From NCBI GenBank assembly GCA_013397075.1, contig VWZS01010902.1:1-64000 (forward strand): 64,000 bases of DNA, read 5' to 3'. A program made the translations under genes and the position numbers. The DNA is from Rhabdornis inornatus (Eukaryota; Chordata; Aves; Passeriformes; Rhabdornithidae). Below the pieces are notes generated by a model. That model did not search any database. It saw only the letters and a program-made list of their open reading frames with translations, and was not told the DNA's origin. Position 1 is the stretch's first letter. The number at the start of each line of letters is the position of its first letter. Of this stretch, positions 11,956-24,400 are shown piece after piece.

Positions 11956-12644
11956 CTGTGATGAATTACTGGGGCTAAGCTAAATCACAAACATGAACTT
12001 TACGTAAGTTATTTGGGAAAATATGGAGTCTATAACCCTCATTATGTCTTCTCAAAATGTATTCCAGTCCCAATTCAACTTTGAATCCATGAAATATGAA
12101 AGTCCTCTGCACTGGTAGGAGGTACAATACATAGTCCCATGTTAAATGGCATGGCCATGATCAAGCTTCTTTCATCCAGTTAGAAGCAGAGTGCTCGTGT
12201 GAGCCCTTCATTTGTTGCACTTTGGAGCTTCTTTTCTGACTTTGGTAGTTGCCCGAGAAAGACAATTGCTGTAGAAGGTGATAATGCAGAAGATGAATTG
12301 ATCCACTGCCATAGCTATGTGGGCATCTGGTTACCAGACAAGAAATCTTGAAATGGATTTCTTTTATGGTGGGGTTGAAATGTGAAGAATGAAACCTTGA
12401 GACATGATCTGCTCTGCTAACTTAGTAAGCCACAGCATTTTATACTACTGGAAGCTTTTTTCAGGGTGGTTGCAGTTCTTGTAATGGATTGCTCTTACCA
12501 AAACTTTAATTTTAAGAGTCTTGTGAAATAAGACTGCAACTAATAATTGCAAAGAACGAACGAGAAAGCTGAAAGTTCATTATCTGTATGTGTCTAGGTG
12601 AGCCCTATTGAGTGAAGTGTTTTGTGACATTTTAAACCCAGGAA
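11956..12644. other. Intergenic DNA without a recognisable gene
   Basis: Low-complexity-free AT-rich sequence between two CR1 copies of opposite orientation. There is no open frame of note. Confidence 0.5.
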
Positions 12645-12795
12645 ATTGGTGGAATCACTGTCCCTGAAGGTATTTAAAAGATGTGTAGATGTTACTCCTG
12701 GGGACATAGGTTAGCGGTGGACTTGGGCGTGCTGGGTTAATGGCTGGACTCAATGATCTTGGAGGTCTTTTCCAAACTAAATGATTCTTTATAAG
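12645..12795 (+). mobile_element. CR1 LINE 3' end (sense orientation)
   Basis: The plus strand shows the forward CR1 3' end. A block around gaatcactgtccctgaaggt is followed by a tttaaaagatgtgtagatg block, the ggacttgggcgtgctgggtt words, the ctcaatgatcttggaggtct block and a degenerate tail ending near atgattctttata. It is only about 150 bases long. It has the opposite orientation to most CR1 copies in this window. Confidence 0.88.
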
Positions 12796-13441
12796 AGTAA
12801 ATTCTAAATTATACATTAAAGTCTCTGTTGCTCATTTTGTTGCAAGTTCATTCTGGTCAGGCAAAACATTGTTATAAATGATATATTCATGTGTGTTCAT
12901 TCAGTTGTAGACCCCTGTATTACCAAATATCACAGGTGAAGAGCCTTGTGCACAGTGCAATGCTCTCAGCCTTCTGCAGGAATTAATTGGTCATGCAGAC
13001 AACACCTCTGTTGATGTTTCTTCTTGGCAAGGGTGAGCTGAAATGGTTTGTATATAATTACACAGCTTTGGACTTGTGCTTCCTGATTATGCTGATGGGC
13101 AGCATTTTTAGCTAATAAGAAATCTATATATAATCTTACACTGTACATGCTGATGATATATGAATTGATATTGGAACAATAACTGAATTCCTTCATGGTT
13201 TATTAATACCACTCTGAATTTAAACACTTTTGATTAAATGCTCACTTGGGCTCATGCTGTTCCATAACATGTGGCACTTTTTGCAAAGAGGAATTTTCTT
13301 TTACCTTGTTTGTCTAAACAACAGTTCTGATCAAAACATGAGATGTATGTGTTCAGGAAATTTTGCTGTTGAAAATTTATTTTTTATTCTGAATTAAAGG
13401 AGAAATGATGTCTGAACCTATTTTTCCTACACTACACAATG

Positions 13442-13472
13442 CAAAAAAAAAAACAACAAACAAAAAAACAAC
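13442..13472. repeat. A-rich simple repeat (A/CAA)
   Basis: An eleven-base A run is followed by CAA and CAAAA units. It is a low-complexity tract, with no linked element recognised. Confidence 0.8.
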
Positions 13473-16400
13473 CTATCGACTTAGAAGACTGTAAATTATG
13501 GGTTGGAGTTTGAAATTCTGGGTTAAAAAATTCAAAATGTTCACTGAATTTATTATTTTATGTTTTTACATTTTGATATTACTTTATACCACTTTCATTG
13601 CTTTGAAATCAGTTTATTACTTCAGACCAGCTATATTTTATTATATTACTTTAAATAATCGTTAAGTCTGGCTTCTGTTTACTACACATTAAAGCATTTT
13701 ATCTTCTCAGTGTAGCTGTCTCCAATTTCTGTTGTGTTGAAAGCATTTATCACTCTTTAGTTCCAAAACAAACAGGAAATACTTGGATGGGAGTGACATA
13801 CCAGATCTTTGCAAGAAAAAGGAGACACTGTGATCAAGGAAAGAGGCTTCATTCAGTGATGGAAAGCAGCACAGAGTCATGATTTTAAAAGATAGTAAAA
13901 CCCAGTAAGGGAACAAAATATTTCAGCTGTGATGATAGTTTTTATTGCATTGTGCTATGTTGTTATCTGCTAACTGCAGTATTGTATAAATTGCCATAAG
14001 TTATAAAATTTATTTTAAAATTAAAACAAGACAAATAGAAAGATAATTTCGGAATGCTGAAATGGAGTTTCATAATGTATGCTGAAATCTATTTTCTTGA
14101 AATAGTGCTTTTCTTGAAACATTTGCACTGAAAGACTTTGGGGTGGAGTTGATTCGTATCAACATATTTTAAAATGTTTCAAATTTTGATGAAAAGAGCA
14201 CTACTGCATTGGCAAATATTTTGATGAAAAAGTCAGCCTGTGTTTTAGGTACTGTTCTAAGACAGGATGGCAGTTTATTAAAACCTGCATAGGAAGGAAA
14301 TGAACACATTTCAAGAACATGTGCAGACATGGATGTAAATATTGCTGCTTATTTCCTGGGGGATGAGCTGCCATTAACCTTAATGGGAAAGATGCTATTT
14401 ACTTTTCATCTCGTACAGGAGTGGGTATTGTTTAGTTCTTTAAAAGCTATTAAATATCTGCTTGAACTTCAAATGATCAGTGAATAGGCTCTTTTTAGAG
14501 TAGTCTTACTGCTTTTGCTCTTTCTGGTGGTGCTAACCCTAGAGAGCCTGGTAAGGAGATACCTTTACAGATGTCCTTTACCTTCAGCTTTCACATTCAG
14601 CAGCTTGGAAGACCAGAAGCCATCGCTGAAAACTTGGCCTTCCTGAAATCCATGGGATATGTGCCACTGGCTTCAGCGGAGTCAGGATTTCACTGCATGT
14701 TGAGAAGATTACCTTTTTTTTGGTGTTTTATTGGCAGAAAGGAAAGCCGTGCAAATCCAATCCAGTTAAACAAACATCTGATGGGTTTGGATGTGTGACT
14801 CCTATTTTATGCTATTAGAGGCAAATTGTGCTGGAACCTGCCCGTGCTCGCTGCAAGCAGGAGGCAGAGCAATCACTGGTTCATAACAACACACCAAGTT
14901 CTTTGAAAGCCAGAATTTCCCATACATCGGTAAGAAATAATGTTGCAAGACTACCAGTGATCTATCAGAGATCAAGGCAAACCTTTAGAGAGAGGAAGGT
15001 GATTTTATTGGTAAAATGGAGTAAATTTCACTCACACTCTTGTGTCCATATGCTGATGCTGACAAGCTCCAAGCCAAATCATTGCATTCAGTCATCCAGA
15101 TATGAGTACCCAGGGATGCCACCTAAGAAGTCTTCCCCACACATCCTGGCTTCTTCTTAGATTGGTGACAGTGATGTGGGTTTGTATATGCCTCTTTCAT
15201 ACCATCTAGAAATTAGGTCATCAGTTATTCAGTCTGGCCCATCTCCATGTTTCCCAGTCTGGGTGTCCTGGGAAGCTGCGCACAGACCATCTGGGCTCTT
15301 CATGTGCCACCAATCCAGGTATTGTCAGCAGATATTGCACTCATAAACCATCCCTTGCTGCTTCTTTGGGCGATTGCCCACCCTGACTTTCTGACTCCTG
15401 CTCCACTTGTAACACTCCTAAGGTTTTTACTGCAGCTCTCTACATGTTGATGCAAAATTCAACAGACTCTTTTTTTGTTTGCAATTTTTTCAAGGTCTCT
15501 ACAAAATTGGACTACTTGTGAACACATACATCACCCTTTCACTTATTTTACTTTGAAAGTGGCTCTGTTCTGATGCTAAGAATAACTTTCCCTCTCAGGG
15601 AAAAGATCCATCTTTTAATGGGTCGTTTGTCAAGATTGCAAAACCTCTCTGAATAATTCCTATGTTTATATATATTTTTTATATTACATCATATTGAGAG
15701 GTCTCAACAAGACATATTTTTGTGAGTTTATGCTAAAAGAATCATCTCTTTGAGACTAAATGCTTGGCTTTGTGATTAAGAGACACCCATTTGATGAGGC
15801 CCCTGGTGCTAAGCCCTCTAAGATGAGTAAAAGGCATTACTTTTTGTCAAAATGTAAACATCACATAGTTTTAAAAAATGTCTTGGATAAAGAAACAAGA
15901 CAGTAAAGAGGTATCTTAAATCTATTGTCTAATGGTAAGGGCTACTTTTGCTTTTCATAGACAGTTGCATGTGAAAAACTGTGTGAAGTTGACCAAATTA
16001 AAACCAAAACAGATAGCATTCTATTGCAGGAATGAATGAAGGCTTTAAAATGAAATATAAGAACAACCTTCCACCCACAGAACCCAGTCCAAAAGCAAGA
16101 TTTTGATTTATTTGATTCTACACATATTTTTGTCATTAAGCTTTGTAGCCTATTCTAAACTTTTGCTGCACTGTTATGCATGTTAAGACACTGATTCCCA
16201 CATGGTGAGCTGATGGCAAAGAAAACACTTGTGTCACCAGGAAAAAGAGAAAGTCTTCAGCATTGACACAGAAGATTTAAATGCTCTCTCAGACACGTTT
16301 CCTTACCCGAAGATGACACCACACAGGATTTCTGAACTCTTCTCCCGTTGTCTTAGGACACCTAAATGAGCTCCTTTCAGTCACAACAGCAGAAAAGAAG

Positions 16401-17410
16401 ACAGATTGCAATGAAACCACATTAAGAAAGGAAAAAAGCGAGTTAAGATCTTTAAGTTTAGATAGCTGGGCAGACTTAGCTGCACAGTTTTGGAATAAAT
16501 GAGTCAAAACCACAGATGGCCATGAAAAAGAAGAAGAAAAGCTGTTGATAGTATCAGCAGAGTTACATTAGCTGAGCATGTGCATGTGTGCATGCAAACA
16601 TCAGGATTCCCAGGAAAAGATCCCATACCCTGGTAGAGAGCCCTGCATATCTGCTGGAGTCCCACCACACCTGGTGCCTGCCCTGGTGCCTCTCTTGGAA
16701 GACAAGAGGCTCCTTGGACTTCCTTTTCTTAGGAACAGGAACAACGTAATGCGATTTCTAATGAATATACCAAACTGTTCTCATCTTTTGAGAGGCTCAA
16801 ATGATAATTTGTGGGTGCTATATATAAATCAGGAGTTCATTATATCAACATTTAATTAACTAATTAATTTATCTCAATTGAAGCTTGACCATCCTATGGA
16901 TTTGCTCACTCAGCTGTGCATGTCCTGGGCCTGAAGAGGTGCAGAGACCAAGATAGCTGCCCTGCAGGAGCTCTTTTGAATTTTTTTCTATCTGGCACCT
17001 GCAGTTTCTTTCAGTGATGGAAGGGTCAGAGTCGTTGTGTTGGCCTGTGGCTTTACAGGAAGGAGCATTAAAATAAGGACTCCCAAACTAACAGGCTTGT
17101 CCATACAAACTCTGTGTCTATTTGTGTTTTTCTGTGAAGTCCTTTTACTGTGTGAGCACAAACTCCATTCATTGGTGAAATTTGTGTCTTCACTAAAAGG
17201 TGTTTGCCAGTGTTATTGCTCCTCCTTACTGAAGTACCACCTAATGGGCTGGGGGGAGGAAAAAAGAAATCCAAGGATCACCTTGCCAAGATAGTTTTCA
17301 CTATGGTCAAATACTAAGGCTAGACTCCATACAGAATTTTTATTTAGTTTTATATTTTTAGTTTTATTTTATCCAGCTTTGCCTGCTTGCTTGTTTGCGT
17401 CTGTGGGAAT

Positions 17411-17430
17411 ATGTGTGTATGTGTGTGTGT
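17411..17430. repeat. TG dinucleotide microsatellite
   Basis: A short interrupted (TG)n run broken by a TA step. It lies in non-coding DNA. Confidence 0.8.
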
Positions 17431-18198
17431 TTAATTTTTTTTGCAACCATTTTACACTCTCCCTTCTGATGTCTTGGAGACCACACATTAAGGAAGACTG
17501 GGTGTAGACCAATTGTAAGACTTTCCTAGTAGCATGAATCTAAGCTTGAAATCCCTTCTGCTCTTTTCTTTTTCTTCCCACAAGCATTATCAAAATGCCA
17601 GCAGGCAGGGAGCCATTTTTAATATTTTCATTTTTCATATTTATCTTGCACAATCCAGTGCACTCACATGCTGGAAGCATAAACCCATTAGGGTATGGGA
17701 CAAGCCAATGAGTTACTCTGAAGTGACTTAAGGGCTGTGTCCTGGTGATAGTTGCAGTTACCTACTATTTTCCCTTCATGTGGAGCAGTTTATCTGCAGT
17801 CACATCTGGACAGCCTGCCTTCTGCTGGGCTGCAAGGTAGGACCCCACACCAAGTGGAACAGCAAGATCACGGCTTTGAGAATTTTTTTCTGAATTTTTA
17901 AGGTGCACCACAGTAGAGGCAAGATCACTGAAACACAGGCAAAGAAGTCATGAAATGCCATGGGAAAGAAAAAAGAAGACGTATGCGCTTCATTTAATAA
18001 ATGCATCTTTGTGTTATGCTTCTTCAAAGTGAGGTAAATGAACATGGCACAGAAATAGTGCTTCATGTTTCTTTTAGATGTGAGCTATTTGTTAATATTG
18101 TTAGATGGACACAAAACCAGATGGCTTCATTTTGAATTGTTATATGGTGTTCTTTTTCCACTGTGCCTAACAAAAAATCATTTATGAAGCAAAAGCAA

Positions 18199-18270
18199 AA
18201 AAAAAAACCTCCTTATATTACGTAACTGTTAATTCAGCCTCAAAAAAAAAGAAAAGAAAAAAAAGAAGAA
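18199..18270. repeat. A-rich / AAAAG simple repeat
   Basis: Two adjacent A-rich tracts: about eleven A bases after position 18198, then at 18243-18270 a mix of A runs with single G bases. It resembles a decayed poly(A) tail, but no retroposed body is recognisable upstream. Confidence 0.7.
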
Positions 18271-21200
18271 GCCATTTGGGATCCCAGGGAAATATTATTG
18301 GATTGTTGCTGAAAATTTATTGCTTAAGACAAACATTGGATTAAATGACAACTATTATAATGGCACCTTCGTGGCCAGTACATGTATTCATGGGAAAGTG
18401 GTTAATATTCCCTGCAAAGCAGCTGAACTTTTCAGAGAGGCAAAAAAATGTACAGTTTTTTTTCCGAGGCAGTAGATGTTTTCTGAAAAATCACACTGCT
18501 ATTTGTGCCCAGGAGTTCTGGATGACTAGGAACATCTTCTGCTACCAGAGCTTTCCCAATGGTCCCCAGCACCCAGACCACAGCCCAGAGTCCATCAGGA
18601 ACAGCACTGTTGTGTGGGAAATAATAAAAACGAAGTGGAAAGGAGCTGTGCATCATGTAATGTGATGGTGGCAGGGCCAGGAATAAACCTAGACCTCCTG
18701 GCTCCCTACCTTGTGATCTCCCCACTAGACGTCTTCCTATTTTCCTTTGAAAATGTTGACAGCTTACTGGAGAGGAAAATCTACAAACATTACACATTCC
18801 ACTGTCAAAAAAGGGGCTTTGTTATTTGATATAGGAACTCTTTTAATTATTGAGGTAACTTCACAGCATGAGGTCACAAAGGGCAAATTTGTTAGCAGCA
18901 TTTATGAGTGATGTCTCCATTGGCAGCACACAAGTCCAGAAGAACTGGCTTGACAGGCTGGAGTTTTTATGCAGTCCCATTCAAGAACATTTTAAGAAGC
19001 ATCATCATAACTTCTTTGACTGGAAATAGTGAAATTGATACTGATCCAGTGAGAAAACTGACCTGAATTCTCGTGCACCACTTGAATCAACACCAAAAAC
19101 TGTTCCAGCTCCTGATTATTTGGATTTTAGTTTCAGATAGAAACACACGCACACAAAACCAAAGAGATGGTTTTCCCTGTAGGAGCCAAGAATTTAAACA
19201 AAACTTTGTGCACTTCCATCACACTGACTATATTTCAATAGTTTAACTTTTCAGACAAATACGAACTGGTTATTAGCAGGACCTTTTAGACATCTGGATA
19301 GTTAATTTGTATGCTTTCATTAGTCACAGAGCATTTTTTTGTTTCTTATGAATATTTCTATTAAATGTGCTCACAATAAGCCAGTTTTGTCTCTTCATCA
19401 TAGTGGGAATATTAAAGGGGTTAGAATTAAAATATGTCACAGGCTAAAACTCTTCACTCCATGTACACCAAACGCACAGTGAAAAGAAAAAGTACTCAGC
19501 CATGTAAAAAAATGATATGAAAACCTGATTATTCTTGATCTGTCACCTTTTTGTCTTATAATACTTAATGGCACAAGGCATATTAAATTCAGCACTGTGA
19601 CAGACTGGGAGAACCTGGAAAGTTTTCTTCTTGAAAAACCTCAAACATCAGCCTACATCTAACAAGTCCATGCACACATCTTTGGGAATTCTGCATCATG
19701 CTCAGAATTTGGTTTGGGCCTCAATAAGACTCATTGGTTTAATGCGGTATCGTGCTGGGGTAACTCTGGAATCACGGGAACTTGTAATGAGCTCTGCACA
19801 CCTTTTCTACAGGTTATACAGTGACTGTGCTACAAAAGGATGCATTTTTCCATGGCTGTATTAAACAAGAGCTACAGTAAGCAGTGCTGATGAACAGGAA
19901 AACAGCAACTACAATGATGACATCGTAAATATCAGCTCTTAAAGAATTCCACAAACGGAGGCATAGACCTGTATCTTCATACTGGTGATGGGAAAAAACC
20001 CAACACACCGTGTAGTTTCTTATGTTCAATCAAAGAATGAAAGATGGAAATTCAGTCCAGCGTCCTTCCCATTTCTGGCCACAATATTCAATATATGTGT
20101 GTGGGTATGCAATTCCTGGGAGTGATCCTGCACTTTGGATTCCCCTCATCATCTGCCTTGTCCTGGACATTCGTAGCTCCTGGGCAAGGCTCAGAGGCTG
20201 CAGGGTTGGGGCTCTCAGGAGCCACAGGCCATGCAGTCTGCTGTGCCCACATTGCTTCTGTGGTGTCATCACCCAAGATCATGATGAGCTCTTCAGAGCT
20301 TGCACGTATGCCAGGTTGCTAGGTCCTGGCTTGTATGGCCATAGAAAGAGAGTTGTGACATCTCAGCCAAGAAAACCCTTCTCTACAGGCCCTTGTGTTA
20401 GTGTCACTGCTACAGCTATGGCATTGCATTCAAGAGCAGTGGGGCAGTTGGTGCTCAAGTCTCTGTGTTATCCCAGCCTGCCCTGAAATGGTCTCAGAAG
20501 AGAAGTGGTGGGCATGCTCAGGCTGACCATTCCAGGCTTTTAGACTAGATTTCATGACTTCATCTTCCCTTAAATACAGAAGATGCTAGGATTTGGCAGC
20601 CTCAGGTTGTAGGTGGTCCACAGGACTCAGGAGGCTCTTGAACTTTGACATCACAGTGGCACCAGTGTCCCTCTTAAGCACTTTACGGCAGCTCTGAATG
20701 TGGCTAGCATGTCCTCTCCTAGCAACCTGATCTGCAAGGGTGGACCTTTATAATCAACCTTCTACATTCCCAAAGAAGGTATGGGGGGCTGTACATGAGC
20801 CTAAGAGCCTGAGCTTTAAATATCTCACCCTTGTAAACCTCCATGGTCCTCGTGGATGTTTGTGTGAACATAATAGCTCACCTTCAGAAGCAGGGCTTGT
20901 TTTCTGCCTTCACTGACCTGAACTTGTGAAATATTTTGGATCCTCCATATCATGTAGCAGGGTCAAGCATTTTAATTTATAGAGGGTCACAATTGCTACT
21001 CCCTTTAAACACCAGTGGAATTTTTCAATATCCTTGAAGTAAATCCCTTTTGCAAAACAGTAAATGCTAGTATGACAGTATGTCAAACATGGATTTGTTC
21101 TGAGATTATTTACTTACAATTAGACAACTGTGCTGGCTCTCAGAGAGACTAGTCAGCAAAATCAACATTATTTGAAAGAGCAGCGGGATGGCCAGTGTTT

Positions 21201-21466
21201 TAGAATCCAAGGAATGTGGTTTTCATAAATTCCACAGCCTGGTGAGATGCCACAGAACCAGTTAATTTGTTCTTCAAAGTGTTTTGGGGGAGGCTATTTT
21301 ACACATATCTACATTTAAAGGATTTCCGTTTTGTGAGGAAAAAAAAGCTCTCCAGTTAAAACCTTGTGAGATGGATATTTTCCCATTAAGAACAAAGTAT
21401 TTTCCATCCTTCTTTTTTTTCCTTTGATACATGTGTATGTATACACCGACACAGCTCTTGGACAAT

Positions 21467-21484
21467 GCAGGGCAGGGCAGGGCA
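21467..21484. repeat. GGGCA pentanucleotide repeat
   Basis: Just over three copies of a pentanucleotide (GCAGG register) are followed by a decayed copy. Short microsatellite. Confidence 0.75.
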
Positions 21485-24400
21485 AAACAGGGAATCAGCT
21501 GTAGCTGTAGCAGCTGCCAGGAGTGAAATTACTGAACACTAAAGGACAGCCTGTTTGCAGCTCCAACCTGCTTCATGTCACCACTAGTAATTTTGTATCT
21601 TGCAGTTCAGACTGTTCTTTGAAACTGCTTTTTTTTCTTAATGCGCATTCCTTGTAAATCCTAACTGTGCAGTTTGCTCATTCCTGAGCTGAAAACAGAA
21701 GGAAGAGCCTATAGTTACATGCATACAGGGAGGCAGCTTTTAAGCAGACATTCTTCCTGGTGTATGTTTTCAATAAAATTTTAATTATCTTCTTTGCTAA
21801 ACTGGCATGTTTGTCTTTGTGGACCCAGTGTAGTTCAGCACATACTTGTAAAGAAGGGCAGGGACAGAAGAGAAGCTGCAAAGCCCACTTGGGAGTTAAA
21901 AAATGGGTGTTTAAATGTCTTTTACACACACATTGAGGGGCTGGCTTTTGATTTAGCACATCCCAACAAAGCAAAGGCAAAGCAGACTGGAGAGCTCTTT
22001 TCTAGAGAGCAGCAAACAGCAAATGGGGAGCTACTGGAGCAAAGCATCTGCATGGGAAAATGACAGTGCCCTTGGTGCCTCCCTTGCCCGGGCCACTCCT
22101 TAGGACACATAGACTGGCTGCTGCTTCTGCTACAGCCTTCAGAGCAGCAGTTTTGGCAGGGCCAACTCTCCCAGGGATCCCTGGTGACGCTTTTGTCCCT
22201 GCCTGCCTCTGCTCTGCTGTCCCCTTGCTCCCCACAGCAGCCCTGCTTCTCCTGACTCCTCTTTGAGACCATCCCTGGCCTCTTCTTTTTTTGTGGCCAC
22301 CTTGCAAACCCCTCAGGGCCTCTGCTTATCTACCCATACCACCATTCTTTAATTTTCTCTGCAGAATCAGGAGTCTGTATTTGTTGTATATATAAGCAAT
22401 ATTCTGGGCATTGCCACTATTTTTCAGCTTAATTAAAAATAGTCCTCAAAATCCCCTAAGTGTTATTACAATATCCCAATAAGTTTTACTTGGTCTTTTC
22501 AAAATTTGCCCGACTCTCAAAATCTAACTTCAACATAGCTTCAGTATTTCTTTTACCTCTTAGTGATTAATTCTGTGAGGAACCACATCCACTCCCTTTC
22601 TATATCCATCACAATCAAGTCAAGACTTGGCTCCAAATGGAGGAGAGCAGATAAATGTATCAGACAGCAATGCTTCCCATCAGGTGTGTCAGGTAAGGAA
22701 GCACAAAAGGGAGAGGAAATCAGAATTTTTTCATGTATGTTACAAAGTGCTTTTCAAGTTGATAAAGGGTAAAAGGGTCAGTGAAAGAGACAGCAGATTT
22801 TCTTACAGATTTACAGATTTGTATTCCCTTGATAAGCTAGGTACAGTCTTGATGAAACATTAAAGACATTTTTTGCACTTGGTGTTCGCATAATGATGTG
22901 GAAATGCATGCCAGAAATAGTCTCAAGGGAGGAAAAAGAAACAGTGAACTAGGAAACCAGGCTCCTGTTAGGGCAGATAATTAGAATATCTGAAGAGTGA
23001 CAGAATTCCAGTGCCAAAACAGCTTCATTTCACATCACGGAGGAGGTTTCAGGAAGATGGAATCTAACAGAGGCCTAGGAGAATTTCTCCTAGTTCCTGT
23101 TAAGCTTTTTGCACAGAGCCCTTGTGCTATGAATTTTGTTTCACAAGCAGACTCCCCCCCTTCCTAGTCATCCTCATTTACCTGGGATTGTGCCTCCACT
23201 ACTTTATTATCTGTTCTTCAGAATTTGCAGGTAGACATTGTCTACCACCTTGAGCATGTGAAATTTCAGGTGCATGCACCAGAACAAAACCACACACAAG
23301 AACCAGACCCAGACCAGCACCAGAGCTGGCTGTAGATGAGAGGGGTTCAACACTGCTGCCTGAGATCCACTCAAACGAGCCAGCTCTATTTCACATGAGG
23401 AGATCTGGGGGTACAGCAACCATCAGGACTTACTTTCCCTTCAGGAAAGGAGAAGCCTCCTAGTGCAGATCTCTTCTTTACACTTGGTTGTGTAAGGGCA
23501 GGGGTAGAAGGAGGCAGTAGGCAGCAAGGAGCAGAAAAGCAGGAAAGAACAGGGGATGTGTTTTGCTCTGCTCCATTGAGTAGCCCTGCCCTGGTCCATT
23601 TGTTGTGCAATTTAAAACTGCCTGTCAGCAACATTATTTATGGGAATGCACAGGCTGAGTCTCAGAATCAGGAAGCCCTGGTATCATTCTCCACCCAGGC
23701 TATTACATTGTTAGCCTTATTTCTTAAGAAAATGATTCCTACGTGACTTTTGCAGCCTGTTTGTACAAGAATCTGTGTGTCAACTCTCAAGACCAGTGTG
23801 TCATCTCGTCTTAGAACTTTGCCCTGCAATTCACCCATTTCAATCAGACTTAGCAGAAAGGCACAGGGCTCAAAGTCACTCAGTTTCCAAACATTTGATT
23901 GAACCATTTGTCCGCATAGGAAAATAAGAGCCACAGGAGCATCTGTTCCTGATGGGAATGCAGACAGAGCTCAGCCTTTGTTCAGCCTGGAAGTGGCCAT
24001 TCGACCCATGCCCATGTGCACATTAGGCTGGTCAGATGGCATGCAGGCGTGTCCCACAATTTCTGCTGCCCAGAAGATTTAGGGACACTGAAACATGCTG
24101 GAGGGTGCAATACATCCATACTGCCGTGGTGGAAGCATGTGGGATGTCAGGGCAATGGAAATCATGGGGCAGCATGAGCTGTTCATGAAGAGACAAAGAG
24201 GAATTGGGGTGATTTACCAAGAGGCATAGAGGCTATGGGGTGCAAATCTGAGGTGAGGTTCCCTACAGAGCACCTCAGCCATTCCATGGCTCCTGGGCTC
24301 AGCACCACCTGGCACACACCCAGCTTGAGTGTGAGACAAGTGGCGATACCTCCAGGGCAGAACTGTGCACATTTTTTGACATTTTGTGTATTTCATGGCC

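Noticed and set aside
14571..14798. Short plus-strand frame preceded by a pyrimidine-rich acceptor-like stretch
   Set aside because: There is no matching donor, no family resemblance and no neighbouring exon in a compatible phase.
20022..20486. 154-codon plus-strand frame with overlapping frames on both strands
   Set aside because: Locally GC-rich sequence opens several frames at once. There is no family resemblance.
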